Part shown: positions 25,881 to 35,052 of the stretch, in pieces | Numbering within the stretch: position 1 is the first letter of the stretch | Layout: every line of letters starts with the position of its first letter | Source of the DNA: Methanobacterium sp. UBA353 | GTDB lineage: Archaea; Methanobacteriota; Methanobacteria; Methanobacteriales; Methanobacteriaceae | Length of the DNA stretch: 51,841 nucleotides | Assembly: GCA_002496805.1 (NCBI GenBank) | Contig: DALO01000005.1 | Location: 1-51,841, forward strand | Direction: 5' to 3' | Program-made: the position numbers and the translations under genes | Notes under the pieces: generated by a model | Told to the model about the DNA's origin: nothing | What the model saw: the letters and a program-made list of their open reading frames with translations, nothing else | Databases searched by the model: none

Positions 25881-26522
25881 TTACTTTTTCCCTTCATCTT
25901 CCTCAGTTTCACTTACATTTGCTTTCATTTTCAATTCAAATATTAAAGCCCATGCCTCTTCAACTTGAGGGGATAGATCAGTGGATGCCAGTTTAATAAA
26001 GGTTTCCAGGGACTCGATGGCCTTTTTATATTCGCCAAGGAAATTATGTGCTGATCCCTTACCAGCCCAAGCTTGCGCATTATCTGGATTTAAATTAAGT
26101 GCATGGTTAAAAGATTTTAGTGCTTCTTCATGTTTTTCTAAACTGAACAGGGCTGTCCCATGATTATTCCAGACTTCGTCATTATCCGGCACAAGATCAA
26201 GAGATTGTTCAAAGCAATTTATTGCCTCTTCAAATCGGCCCTGGGCTGCGTATAACACGCCTAAATTAGACCAAGCCTGTGAATTGTCTGGTTCAAGATC
26301 AAGAGCCATATGGTATGATTCCAGAGCCTCGTCTTGAAGACCAATGCGAGAAAGGGCCACTCCACGATTATCCCATATTTTACTATTTTTCGGGTCTAAA
26401 ATAAGAGCTTCATCAAAATATAAAAGAGCAGACTTATAATCACCATTATTAAATAGTTTGTTGCCTTTTTCTAGTAGAATACTGATGTTATCAGATTTCT
26501 TATCAGAATTATTTTCATCCAA
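25881..26522 (-). CDS. Tetratricopeptide-repeat protein
   Basis: This 213-residue protein has about five TPR units between residues 12 and 185, with the typical pattern W-x2-L/H-G-x3-Y/L-x2-A-x3-F/Y-x-A-x2-LDP (for example GDYKSALLYFDEALILDP and GRFEEAINCFEQSLDLVP). TPR proteins are protein-binding scaffolds. The last repeat (GEYKKAIESLETFI) is followed by a charged tail. GGTGATC stands about ten bases before the ATG. It is divergent from mntP. The partner is unknown. Confidence 0.85.
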   Translation of the reverse strand: MDENNSDKKSDNISILLEKGNKLFNNGDYKSALLYFDEALILDPKNSKIWDNRGVALSRIGLQDEALESYHMALDLEPDNSQAWSNLGVLYAAQGRFEEAINCFEQSLDLVPDNDEVWNNHGTALFSLEKHEEALKSFNHALNLNPDNAQAWAGKGSAHNFLGEYKKAIESLETFIKLASTDLSPQVEEAWALIFELKMKANVSETEEDEGKK

Positions 26523-26745
26523 CTGTGATCACCTACCAGCAATTTTAACTACAATACAGTTTCAAATAAAAAAAATAATCTCCTGCTTATTTTACTATTG
26601 TTTTATATACTAATTATAAACACAACGTACATTTTTTTTTATAATTTGCACAATTTCCGATAAAAATAATCGCTAAACATTGATACATCATCTGATTCGA
26701 GATTTTGTTTATAGTTATATTAAACTGTGCAAACAGTATAAACTT

Positions 26746-27303
26746 ATGGATATACTCTCCCTATTTTTGATAGCTGTTGGATTGGCAATGGATGCATTTA
26801 GTGTGTCAATAACAAGGGGCATGGTACTTAAATGGAATTTAAAACATGCATTCATTATATCCCTATTTTTTGGTGGTTTTCAAGCTCTGATGCCTGTTTT
26901 TGGTTGGTTGGCAGGGGGGCTGTTAGCAGTTATTGTATCATTTTGGGCACCATGGATAGCATTTCTCCTCCTACTGTTAATCGGTTGCAAAATGATCTAC
27001 GAGGGCCTATTTCGGGATGAAAATGAAGGATTATGCCAAATTTTCCAAATGAAAGATATTTTAATCCTGTCTGTGGCCACAAGTATTGATGCTTTTGCAG
27101 TGGGAGTTACCTTCGCCTTTTTAAACACCAACATATTATTACCTGTCATTATTATAGGCCTAGTAACATTTGGATTATCGTTTCTAGGAGTTTACATTGG
27201 AAAAAAGGTTGGACATCTTTTTGAAGGTAAAATAGAAATAATTGGCGGCTTAATCCTGATAACAATTGGGTTGAAGATCCTTCTGGAACATTTACTTTCT
27301 TAA
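26746..27303 (+). CDS. mntP: Manganese efflux pump MntP
   Basis: This 185-residue inner-membrane protein has six hydrophobic helices in two homologous halves. Both carry the acidic motif: GLAMDAFSVSITRG in helix 1 and SIDAFAVGVTFAF in helix 4. The family exports Mn2+ and protects against manganese excess. The ATG at 26746 gives the family's usual length; a TTG 66 bases upstream would add a hydrophilic stretch not typical of MntP. A TATA-like GTTATATTA lies 24-32 bp before the ATG and no Shine-Dalgarno site is present, so the transcript is probably leaderless. No manganese riboswitch is recognised. Confidence 0.88.
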   Translation: MDILSLFLIAVGLAMDAFSVSITRGMVLKWNLKHAFIISLFFGGFQALMPVFGWLAGGLLAVIVSFWAPWIAFLLLLLIGCKMIYEGLFRDENEGLCQIFQMKDILILSVATSIDAFAVGVTFAFLNTNILLPVIIIGLVTFGLSFLGVYIGKKVGHLFEGKIEIIGGLILITIGLKILLEHLLS

Positions 27304-27327
27304 TTTTAATAAAAACTATTTAATCCC

Positions 27328-28881
27328 TTAATCAGCTTTTAAAACAGCTAAAATAAGATCATCATGATTGGTTTCTGATTTTATAAATTTTTTATTAATC
27401 TCTTCAACAATATCAAATGATGATAGTTCATAATTACTCTCCAATAAGTTACGTAGAACTTCTTCACCAGGACTCTCTCTATCTTTCAGGGCCTCTATAA
27501 CTCCATCAGTGAATAATAATAAAATGTCACCAGATTCAAACTTCAATTTTTGTTCTTCCAGGTTCATATTACCCAGCCGACCCAGTGATTTATCCCCCCA
27601 AGCTAATTCATCTACTTTCATTGATTGTTTTTTGAATAGAAGTGGAGGATTGTGTGCTGCATTGACATAAGTAAAGCACCGGGTTTTAGTGTTTAATTCT
27701 CCGTATAAAATTGTGATGAATATTTCATGTTCTGGCCCGATATCAACTGATATAAGATTATTAAGATATCTGATAAGCAGTGACGGTTTCTGGTTTTTTG
27801 CCTCACCACGTAGTATAGTTCTGGATAAAGCCATTAAAACAGATGCGGGAAAACTTTCCCCAGCCACATCAGCAATAACTATGCCAACTTTATCCTTTGA
27901 CAAAGGTATGAAATCATAAAAATCACTCCCCATTTCGTGTGCAGGGATGTTAAGTGCTGCAAGATCAAAACCGGGTATTTTGATTAGTTTATCCGGTAGG
28001 AAACTTTTCTGAATTTTATTAGCCACTAATAATTCATGCTTTTTCCTTTCAAGTTCATCATAGAATAAGTCACGTTCATGCTCAGTTTCCTTCTCTCTTA
28101 ACAGGTTAGATATTATAAAACCAAAAATAAACACACCCATGGCATTGGCTACTATTACAGGCACTGTTAACTCTTCAACCACTATTAAAGCCTGTGAATA
28201 AGGTTTGGAAATAGCAAGAGCTAACAGGAGGTGAATTGATTCCATGAGAACTGAAAAAACAACTGCCCAAAAAACCCCAATAAATCGTCTTTTGTTGACT
28301 AAAAATATCAACCCTGCCAGTAAACCTGAAAGAATAGTGGCAATGGCACATGGAACTGCTGTGAAACCCCCCAAGCTTAATCTGTATAATCCCCCTATAA
28401 GGCCTGCTCCTAAACCCATTATGGGACCTCCAACAAGACCAGCTACCATTGGTCCCAGGTCCCTGACATTGGCCATTGCTCCGAATATATCAATTCCAGA
28501 ATAAGTTCCAAAAATAGAAATTGCCCCAAATATCAATATTAGAATAATTTGGTTTTTAAAAGTGAACTTTCCCTCTAGAATTTCACCAAACTGAGGTAAA
28601 CGACTAATCACATATGCAATAACCACAATTACACAAGCTTTCTCCACTAAAACCAACAAAGTATGTTGCATGTGAGATATTGGTAATTCTTGAAATTTCA
28701 TAATTAAAAGAAGACTCACACTCCCTACAATAGCCATCAGGGCATGAATATACATTATAGGAACTTCTTCATCCCCACCCAAGTAACCTTTTACCTTCAT
28801 TAACCGGTTAATGAACCTAATTTTAACCATGTACATCACATAATTCATTATGGAAAGACATTCCATTAAATAGTGTTTCAA
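27328..28881 (-). CDS. Membrane SpoIIE-type protein phosphatase with LytS-like sensor
   Basis: The 517-residue protein has a membrane half (residues about 40-260, six or more helices). It contains the 5TMR-LYT sensor signature DLGPMVAGLVGGPIMGLGAG and GLYRLSLGG. After a short coiled linker (ERDLFYDELERKKHELLVAN) comes a SpoIIE/PP2C phosphatase domain: IVIADVAGESFPASVLM, AAHNPPLL, LLLFTDGVIEAL and the final HDDLILAVLK. The acidic residues for Mn2+ are present. Family knowledge: such phosphatases act on phosphoserine proteins in partner-switching systems. No anti-sigma-like kinase or STAS antagonist is in the window. Several ATG codons near the start make the true N-terminus uncertain. Confidence 0.85.
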   Translation of the reverse strand: MKHYLMECLSIMNYVMYMVKIRFINRLMKVKGYLGGDEEVPIMYIHALMAIVGSVSLLLIMKFQELPISHMQHTLLVLVEKACVIVVIAYVISRLPQFGEILEGKFTFKNQIILILIFGAISIFGTYSGIDIFGAMANVRDLGPMVAGLVGGPIMGLGAGLIGGLYRLSLGGFTAVPCAIATILSGLLAGLIFLVNKRRFIGVFWAVVFSVLMESIHLLLALAISKPYSQALIVVEELTVPVIVANAMGVFIFGFIISNLLREKETEHERDLFYDELERKKHELLVANKIQKSFLPDKLIKIPGFDLAALNIPAHEMGSDFYDFIPLSKDKVGIVIADVAGESFPASVLMALSRTILRGEAKNQKPSLLIRYLNNLISVDIGPEHEIFITILYGELNTKTRCFTYVNAAHNPPLLFKKQSMKVDELAWGDKSLGRLGNMNLEEQKLKFESGDILLLFTDGVIEALKDRESPGEEVLRNLLESNYELSSFDIVEEINKKFIKSETNHDDLILAVLKAD

Positions 28882-29268
28882 GTATAATTTTAAAGATTTA
28901 TGACTTCACTAGAATATCAAAATCCAAATAATCTGAAGTTATTTAAAATGATTTTATATTTTCATTTTAATAATATAAAAAATGTAACTTTAAACAAAAG
29001 CTTCTAAAATCTTATCCACTCAGAATTGCACGGATTATTTGAAAACACCAGGAGGGCAAAGTCATGGAAACATTTTCACCCTCTGCAAGTCAGACAATAT
29101 GAGTATAAAAAAAAAATATGAGGATAACCTTTATAGAAAAAAATAGCAAATCATTTAACTAAAAACATTTCTGTTGATGGGAAATTTAATTTTTCTGGAA
29201 CTTCTGGGGCAGAGAAGGTTTTCAAATATTACAACTTATGATCCCTATTTTAACATGTTCAACTGGTA
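28882..29268. other. Intergenic region, nothing recognised
   Basis: The 387-bp AT-rich gap has only weak stems (for example GAGGG/CCCTC around 29052-29092) and no open frame that I can support. Confidence 0.4.
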
Positions 29269-29844
29269 TTAATATGTCCAAACTGGGATTTCTCTCCATT
29301 GTGCACTGAAACTTTTAAAGGTTTGTATTATCATGGATGAATTAAACCGGTCCACCATTAATACTCCTTTACCCAGCTTCTCGGCATGAACTCTTTCCAC
29401 CAGACCCGGATATTCTTTGACAATTCTCTTCCCATCTTTTCGGTAGGTAGATATGCCCCCATAAAGTGCACGGTTAAGTTTGTTCCTGTCGTTTTGGTTC
29501 ATTTTAGTGGTGTCATAGGATAGTATCATACGTGACTTTAATCTTGAACCTTCGGCAGTCATATCAACTGCTTTTCCATGTAATAGAACTCCTTCCCCAC
29601 TCATAGCACTTTTGAGTTCTGCATCTTTCTTTAATTCATCAAGATCTATATGTTTCACACACAATTTACCAGCAACCAACTCTTCAACATTTTTTACAGA
29701 AGATTCTGTTTTATTAGAGTAAAAAACAACCAGATCAACATCTTTTAAGGTTTTGGACGCTGCAACACCTGGAGAAAAAATAGATATGACTCCTTTAACT
29801 TTTCTTATTTCCTTGGTTAATTCTACAGCTTTTTTAAAGCCCAT
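29269..29844 (-). CDS. Conserved archaeal protein, nucleotidyltransferase-like N-terminus
   Basis: This 191-residue protein is not recognised as a characterised family. The first 80 residues (KGVISIFSPGVAASKTLKDV, then DLVVFYSN) have the strand-turn-Asp layout of a minimal nucleotidyltransferase, but the GS-x-DxD motif is incomplete. The second half is basic (RLKSRMILSYDTTKMNQNDR, then NKLNRALYGG), which suggests nucleic-acid binding. GGAGAGAG lies a few bases before the ATG. Single gene, no operon partner. Confidence 0.6.
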   Translation of the reverse strand: MGFKKAVELTKEIRKVKGVISIFSPGVAASKTLKDVDLVVFYSNKTESSVKNVEELVAGKLCVKHIDLDELKKDAELKSAMSGEGVLLHGKAVDMTAEGSRLKSRMILSYDTTKMNQNDRNKLNRALYGGISTYRKDGKRIVKEYPGLVERVHAEKLGKGVLMVDRFNSSMIIQTFKSFSAQWREIPVWTY

Positions 29845-30050
29845 TTATTCTCTCTCCTTAGAATAAATTATGAATATATTAAAAGAAAATCCAATATTTA
29901 ACAACAAATTTTCCCTCTGTTATACTAATACAATAACCCATAAGTAAGTTTGGAAAATGACCATGATCGTTAAAAAATACACTGAGTATTAGTTAAGTCT
30001 TAGAGAAATATAAAAAAAAGATTGTAAAAATACCAAAATTATGAAACAAA

Positions 30051-30446
30051 TCACAGGCAATCAATATCGGATACGAATGGTTTTATATCCAGGACTGGGG
30101 ACTCATCCAGAGCATCTAACCATTTTACAGTTAAAATGTTTCCTTCTCTTTTTACTAGTTCCACCATACATAATCCGAGGGGGTTGGGTCTTACCGGTGC
30201 CCTGGTGGAAAACAAACCTCTTTTTTTGGTTCGGCCTCGGGGCACTACTTTAAGGGATACTGGTCCTGAACGATCCATCCAATATATTACCATTAGATGA
30301 GAGAATTGCTCAATACCTTGCAGTGCTTCAGCATACTCTGTGAAGATTTCAATGGTAGAAAGCTCTTCAGAAAACCTTCCTTGATGTGGGGAGCCCTTTT
30401 TAATTTTATAAGGAGAATTAACCAAACCAATAGTTTTTAGTTCCAT
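30051..30446 (-). CDS. trmO: tRNA t6A37 methyltransferase TrmO-like protein
   Basis: This 131-residue beta-barrel protein of the TrmO/TsaA (UPF0066) family uses SAM to N6-methylate t6A37 in threonine tRNAs. Visible signatures are GLVNSPYK at the start, EQFSHLMVIYWMDR, GLFSTRAPVRPNPLGL (SAM binding) and DALDESPVLDIKPF. The length fits the catalytic domain without the C-terminal extension found in some bacteria. The ATG is supported by a GAGGTT seven bases upstream. Not part of a clear operon. Confidence 0.87.
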   Translation of the reverse strand: MELKTIGLVNSPYKIKKGSPHQGRFSEELSTIEIFTEYAEALQGIEQFSHLMVIYWMDRSGPVSLKVVPRGRTKKRGLFSTRAPVRPNPLGLCMVELVKREGNILTVKWLDALDESPVLDIKPFVSDIDCL

Positions 30447-30644
30447 TTTTAACCTCAGAATAATCTGTTATGCCAATTCAACTTTCAGTTGTTTTAACAT
30501 GTATCTACCATTAACCTATTAGATTTAGTGGTTTTAGATTCCAATTTATAATCAGTTAAATTCCCATAAAATATAATTTTCGAGTATTAAATCTTATAAA
30601 AGTTATAGACTAGTTAGGAAAATTTTTAAAAAAACAGTCATTTT

Positions 30645-30754
30645 ATCAATGGAGAACCCCGCAGGGATTCTTTTAATGGGGAGTTTTGGTTGAGCCCTGC
30701 GGGCATAAATTTGGGGAGGCAATTAGTATATATTGCTATTGCGTCTCCATTGAT
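30645..30754 (+). ncRNA. Candidate structured RNA with closed outer helix
   Basis: The 110-nt stretch closes on itself. ATCAATGGAGA (30645-30655) pairs perfectly with TCTCCATTGAT (30744-30754). Inside, CCCGCAGGG (30658-30666) pairs perfectly with CCCTGCGGG (30695-30703), and GCAAT pairs with ATTGC around 30719-30735. The GC-rich inner helix stands out against the AT-rich surroundings. Because both helices are perfect palindromes, the strand is not certain. No Rfam family is recognised by eye; it is not RNase P, SRP RNA or tRNA. It lies in the gap 30447-31228 between trmO and tRNA-Gln. Confidence 0.5.
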
Positions 30755-31011
30755 CGTGGTTTAATAAAGTATTTGCAAATTAAACTTAGATAACATCCTT
30801 TATATAGCTTTCGGAGACCTAAAAAAATTTATATTGCAATATTAAGCGCTTTTAACAAAAAGATTCACCTTTAAAAATTTTTTTCGTGACTAATATTTTT
30901 GATGAGTGATATCAAACGCCATAGTATCATACCTTCCAAAAAATATCTGGAAAAGATAACAACTCTCAAAGCCCAAAAAAAATACTACGATATATTACTA
31001 TATGATCCAAT

Positions 31012-31130
31012 TTTTAGATGAACTGGTAGAATAATAATTGTATTTCTAAATGACAACTTTTAGATGAACTGGTAGAATAATAATTGTATTTGCAATATGA
31101 TCCATTTAGATAAAATTGGTAGAAAAATAT
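31012..31130. repeat. 46-bp tandem repeat, 2.6 copies
   Basis: A 34-bp identical core (TTTTAGATGAACTGGTAGAA and on to TTGTATTT) occurs at 31012-31045 and 31058-31091. A diverged third copy (TTTAGATAAAATTGGTAGAA) starts 46 bp further on. The flank ATGATCCA precedes copies 1 and 3. It ends about 65 bp before the tRNA-Gln TATA box. Confidence 0.85.
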
Positions 31131-31196
31131 TTCATTTTTAATGAATTTAAAAAAAATCAACCCTGGTTACTGAATGGGGGTGATGGCGGCTAAAAG

Positions 31197-31204
31197 TTTA
31201 TATT
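31197..31204 (+). promoter_or_regulatory. TATA box of tRNA-Gln
   Basis: TTTATATT is centred about 28 bp before the tRNA 5' end, the expected archaeal spacing. Confidence 0.65.
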
Positions 31205-31228
31205 GTAAAAGGTTAAAACTATTCCCTT

Positions 31229-31608
<380 letters not shown>

Positions 31609-31962
31609 ATGAATGATGATGATATTTGTGATATTCAATGTATCAATGAAAACTCGGTGCGGGGAGTTAAATCACAAATGCTTCAGGATGAAACATTTCA
31701 AATCATTTCCGATCATTTCAAAGTGCTCAGTGATCCCACCAGAGTCAAAATACTCTATGCCTTAACTCAAAAAGAGATTTGTGTCTGCGATTTAGCCGCA
31801 GTTCTGGAGATAACTGATTCAGCAGTCTCCCACCAACTTAGACTGCTAAGGGATAAAAACTTGGTGAAATTCAGGAAAGAAGGCAAAATGGCCTATTATT
31901 CCATATCAAACAATGAAATAATAGATATCATAAAAATGGGAACCAATTTTACCAAAAAATAA
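31609..31962 (+). CDS. ArsR/SmtB-family metal-sensing repressor
   Basis: This 117-residue winged-helix repressor has the core DHFKVLSDPTRVKILYALTQ, the recognition helix DSAVSHQLRLLRDKNLV and the wing FRKEGKMAYYSI. The metal site of the CadC/ArsR type is visible: CVCDL in helix 3 and two further Cys in the N-terminal arm (ICDIQC). Such proteins leave DNA when a soft metal such as Cd, Pb, Zn or As(III) binds. No efflux pump or arsenate gene is adjacent, so its target besides itself is unknown. Confidence 0.88.
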   Translation: MNDDDICDIQCINENSVRGVKSQMLQDETFQIISDHFKVLSDPTRVKILYALTQKEICVCDLAAVLEITDSAVSHQLRLLRDKNLVKFRKEGKMAYYSISNNEIIDIIKMGTNFTKK

Positions 31963-32371
31963 ATAAAAAAAAGTAGTTAATTCATTAATCCAGCAAACGA
32001 AAGTTTTATTAGAATTAAAAAAAAATTAATTTGGTAAAATAATGTGCAATGGCCTATAATCATTAGATCAAATATAAAAAAAATCAGACTAATATTGAAG
32101 TTTTACTTAGCCAATAATTCATTCCAGGTAAAATCGAAGGAAATTACCAGCAATCAACAAATAATTTTAAAATTTGTGAGGGAACAGACCATATACCACC
32201 CAATATGGTCAATAAGATGTAATTTCAAAAGTATCAATATTTGCAAAAAAAAACTTAATTAATCTAATTGAAGATGAATTTGTTGGAAGAAATTGTGATG
32301 AATTTGTTGGAAGATGCCTTAAACATCCCACATATGATGAAAATGATATTTTAAGAAGGAGATATAAAACA
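31963..32371. other. Intergenic region with doubtful short frame and direct repeat
   Basis: The 409-bp gap holds a 72-codon frame (32044-32262) of low-complexity Ile/Lys/Asn composition with no ribosome site, which I do not accept as a gene. An 18-bp direct repeat (GATGAATTTGTTGGAAGA at 32273-32290 and 32297-32314) follows. In the frame of the next gene it reads DEFVGR twice without a stop before 32372. Confidence 0.5.
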
Positions 32372-33064
32372 ATGAGATGGTCTTTAGTTATACTGGCTGT
32401 TATCCTGTTAATTGTAGGTTACGCCTATGTATCAACCGTAAATGGTCCAATCACCCCTGAAGGTAGGCTGTCATTTGTGAAAGTAGCTAATCCAGATATG
32501 TTTCCAGGACACTTGCATTCTCAATTATTAGCCCAACATGCCAAAGAAAAAAATTCCAAATCAGCACTGGTAGTACACTTTGCAGGTAGTTCCAATTACC
32601 GTAACTACAAAGAGGGAGATATTGAGATACTTGAACTGGCCTTCATTGACTCGCAGGGAACCGGCGCAGTAGGTGATACTGACTACTGGGATTCGCTTCA
32701 AATAGCATTATTCGGCATTCCTGACGGTAGATATAAATATAAGAGTGATGGAATTGTTTTCGACACTCTTGACGAAGCTTTAGATTATATTTATGGTGTT
32801 GCCCAGGAAAATGGTCAGGAAGGACCTATACCCATGTATTGGCATGGTACGGCCCGTAAAGACAACCCTATGTTTGCCCAGGGATGTGGATTCCCCTTAT
32901 TTTTTGATATAGTCAGAAAACAATATGGAATCATACCCGCCTATGTGTACACATTTAGAGGCATGATTTTACCCTACTTTAACGACCCCTATGCCAATTA
33001 CGAATTAACACACTACACCGAACTTCAGAACTTCTACCAGCAGGGAATGATCGACTTCAGATAG
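32372..33064 (+). CDS. Membrane-anchored or secreted protein of unknown function
   Basis: This 230-residue protein has one N-terminal hydrophobic helix (residues 3-22, SLVILAVILLIVGYAYV) and an otherwise soluble, aromatic-rich domain outside the membrane (HFAGSSNYRNYKEGDIEI, QGTGAVGDTDYWDSLQ, MYWHGTARKDNPMF, then a single Cys in QGCGFP). No enzyme family is recognised. GGAGAT about eight bases before the ATG supports the start, although the frame is open further upstream through a repeated DEFVGR. It is convergent with the ATPase gene at 33090. Confidence 0.7.
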   Translation: MRWSLVILAVILLIVGYAYVSTVNGPITPEGRLSFVKVANPDMFPGHLHSQLLAQHAKEKNSKSALVVHFAGSSNYRNYKEGDIEILELAFIDSQGTGAVGDTDYWDSLQIALFGIPDGRYKYKSDGIVFDTLDEALDYIYGVAQENGQEGPIPMYWHGTARKDNPMFAQGCGFPLFFDIVRKQYGIIPAYVYTFRGMILPYFNDPYANYELTHYTELQNFYQQGMIDFR

Positions 33065-33089
33065 GAATATTACCTACCTTCATATATTC

Positions 33090-33845
33090 CTATTTTTTTA
33101 GCTCTTTTTCCAATCTTTCAAAAATAACTCGAGGTTTACAACCATACTCATCAATATATGAAATGATTTGTTTATCATCGACTTTGAAGTTCTTTTTAAC
33201 TATCTTTCTGGTTTCCTCCTTAGAATAGGATATGGGGATTACTTCAAAAAACTGGTTTAAAATGAAAACAAGAACCGGTGAAATCAGGAAAAAATCAGTT
33301 AAAATATCGTATTTAACACCCTTGAACCTGAAAACCAGGGCAGTCTGAATAACAACATTAATTTTCTGGAGTTCCTGCCTATGCTTAAAATATTCTATTA
33401 AAATCCCAAAGTAGAATGGAAAAGTATCAAAACCTTTATTCAACGACCATAAACTCAATCCAACCTTATCTTTATCAACGAATTCGGAGTCTAAAATCTT
33501 ATCTGCTAATAGAACCATATCGTATTCCTGTACTTTCTTGTAAACATCTTCATTGGTTTTAACACCGAGATCTTGTCTCAGTGTCTGGTAAAATTCATTG
33601 AAAACATCAGAAGAACTCATATCAGGATCATCCAGAAGAAGAGTGGGATCATAAACATCCAAATTAAGAATTTCCAATGCAGAATAAATATTTGCAGACT
33701 TACCCGTCCCAGGACTCCCTATGATTAATACAAATCTTCCTTTCCGGTTTTTTAAACTGCGGAACATGGTGTATATCTTCCGAAACGACCGGGTGAAAAC
33801 AAAATCATTATTGTCATCTTCCGATTGCACCTTAAAATCTGCCAT
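33090..33845 (-). CDS. P-loop ATPase, AAA-like
   Basis: This 251-residue ATPase has Walker A IIGSPGTGKSANIY near residue 45 and a probable Walker B-like strand INVVIQTALVF near residue 165. The C-terminal winged-helix-like lid (KEETRKIVKKNFKVDDKQII) recalls archaeal Orc/ATPase-type proteins. Unlike the ATPase at 13793 this one is intact. A hydrophobic stretch (FFLISPVLVFILNQFF) could contact a membrane or form a core helix. The ATG at 33845 is preferred over a GTG at 33866. Exact family and role unknown. Confidence 0.65.
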   Translation of the reverse strand: MADFKVQSEDDNNDFVFTRSFRKIYTMFRSLKNRKGRFVLIIGSPGTGKSANIYSALEILNLDVYDPTLLLDDPDMSSSDVFNEFYQTLRQDLGVKTNEDVYKKVQEYDMVLLADKILDSEFVDKDKVGLSLWSLNKGFDTFPFYFGILIEYFKHRQELQKINVVIQTALVFRFKGVKYDILTDFFLISPVLVFILNQFFEVIPISYSKEETRKIVKKNFKVDDKQIISYIDEYGCKPRVIFERLEKELKK

Positions 33846-34096
33846 GTTATTATTATTAACCCCCACATTAATTTAGTTACTATTTCACAGCCTGATTGAG
33901 AAATTGGGGAAAATAAGATGCCAAATGATTAGTGAGTAAATATATACAATATCTAAGAAGATATAGTACTAACTATAAATTTAAGAAGAGAATATGGGAA
34001 ATCTCATCTAAAAAAAAATAATTAAGATAAAAGGATTGTTGAATTAATAAATTGTAAATTATCAAAAAAAAATATAATTAACTAAGGTGTTCTTTT

Positions 34097-34978
34097 ATGG
34101 AAACAGTTAATATTCTTATTGAAGCACTTCCCTACATTAAAAAATTCCACCAGAAAAAGATAATGATAAAGTACGGTGGCCACGCCATGATCGATGCTGA
34201 TGCCAAGAGTTCCACAGCCCGTGACACTGTACTACTAAAATATGTGGGCATGAACCCCATCGTAGTCCATGGAGGGGGTCCAGAAATATCACGTTCAATG
34301 AACAAACTGGGTAAAGAACCCAAATTTATTGGAGGCTTGCGTGTAACTGATCAGGAAACCATGGACATTGTGAAAATGGTATTAGTAGGGAAGATCAACA
34401 CTGAAATTGTGGCCAACATTGGCCTACACGGAGGAAAAAGTGTTGGATTATCCGGGGAAGACAACCTACTATTAAAAGTCCGTAAACGTTCCCCACAAGT
34501 TGTTGTAAACCAGGACACCGGTGAAGAACAAACAGTCGACCTGGGACTGGTGGGGGAAATTGAATCTATAAACCCCGAAATCCTGGAAGTTCTAACAAAA
34601 AACCAGTACATACCGGTTATTAGCCCAATTGGCGTGGATGATAAGGCCAATACCTTAAATTTGAATGCAGATACTGTGGCTGGTGAAGTGGCTGGCGAAG
34701 TTGGTGCTGAAAAACTCATCATACTTACCGATGTTCCAGGCATACTGCAGGACTCTTCAGACCCCAACAGTCTTATTAAAAAGACCAACATCCAGGAAGT
34801 TTTAGCACTCATTGAAGATGGAACAGTGCAAGACGGCATGTTACCCAAAGTCTTAACCTGTATCAGTGCCCTGGAAAAAGGAGTTAAATCTGCACATATA
34901 ATCGATGGAAGGGTAAAACACAGCATACTTCTTGAAATATTCACCAAACAAGGTATCGGCACCATGATAACCAGATAA
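34097..34978 (+). CDS. argB: Acetylglutamate kinase
   Basis: This 293-residue amino-acid-kinase-fold enzyme performs the second step of arginine synthesis, phosphorylating N-acetylglutamate. Signatures are IMIKYGGHAM (phosphate loop Lys), IVVHGGGPEIS, KFIGGLRVTDQETM, LNLNADTVAGEVAG and ILTDVPGI. Full length and intact. GGTG stands nine bases before the ATG. It is followed by DUF166 and argC on the same strand with gaps of 74 and 193 bp, a loose arginine gene group. A TATA-like AAATATATAC lies at 33937-33946. Confidence 0.95.
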   Translation: METVNILIEALPYIKKFHQKKIMIKYGGHAMIDADAKSSTARDTVLLKYVGMNPIVVHGGGPEISRSMNKLGKEPKFIGGLRVTDQETMDIVKMVLVGKINTEIVANIGLHGGKSVGLSGEDNLLLKVRKRSPQVVVNQDTGEEQTVDLGLVGEIESINPEILEVLTKNQYIPVISPIGVDDKANTLNLNADTVAGEVAGEVGAEKLIILTDVPGILQDSSDPNSLIKKTNIQEVLALIEDGTVQDGMLPKVLTCISALEKGVKSAHIIDGRVKHSILLEIFTKQGIGTMITR

Positions 34979-35052
34979 TCCCTATAAAGTTTAGGTATAG
35001 GAAGAAAAATAAACAAGTAGAATTTATTCCAAATCCAATGGAGTTTTTTTAT

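Noticed and set aside
30898..30960. C-box-like TGATGAG
   Set aside because: No CTGA within the next 100 bases, so no C/D RNA can be drawn.
32044..32262. 72-codon open frame after arsR
   Set aside because: Low-complexity Ile, Lys and Asn content, no ribosome site, no recognisable motif and unsuitable start context.
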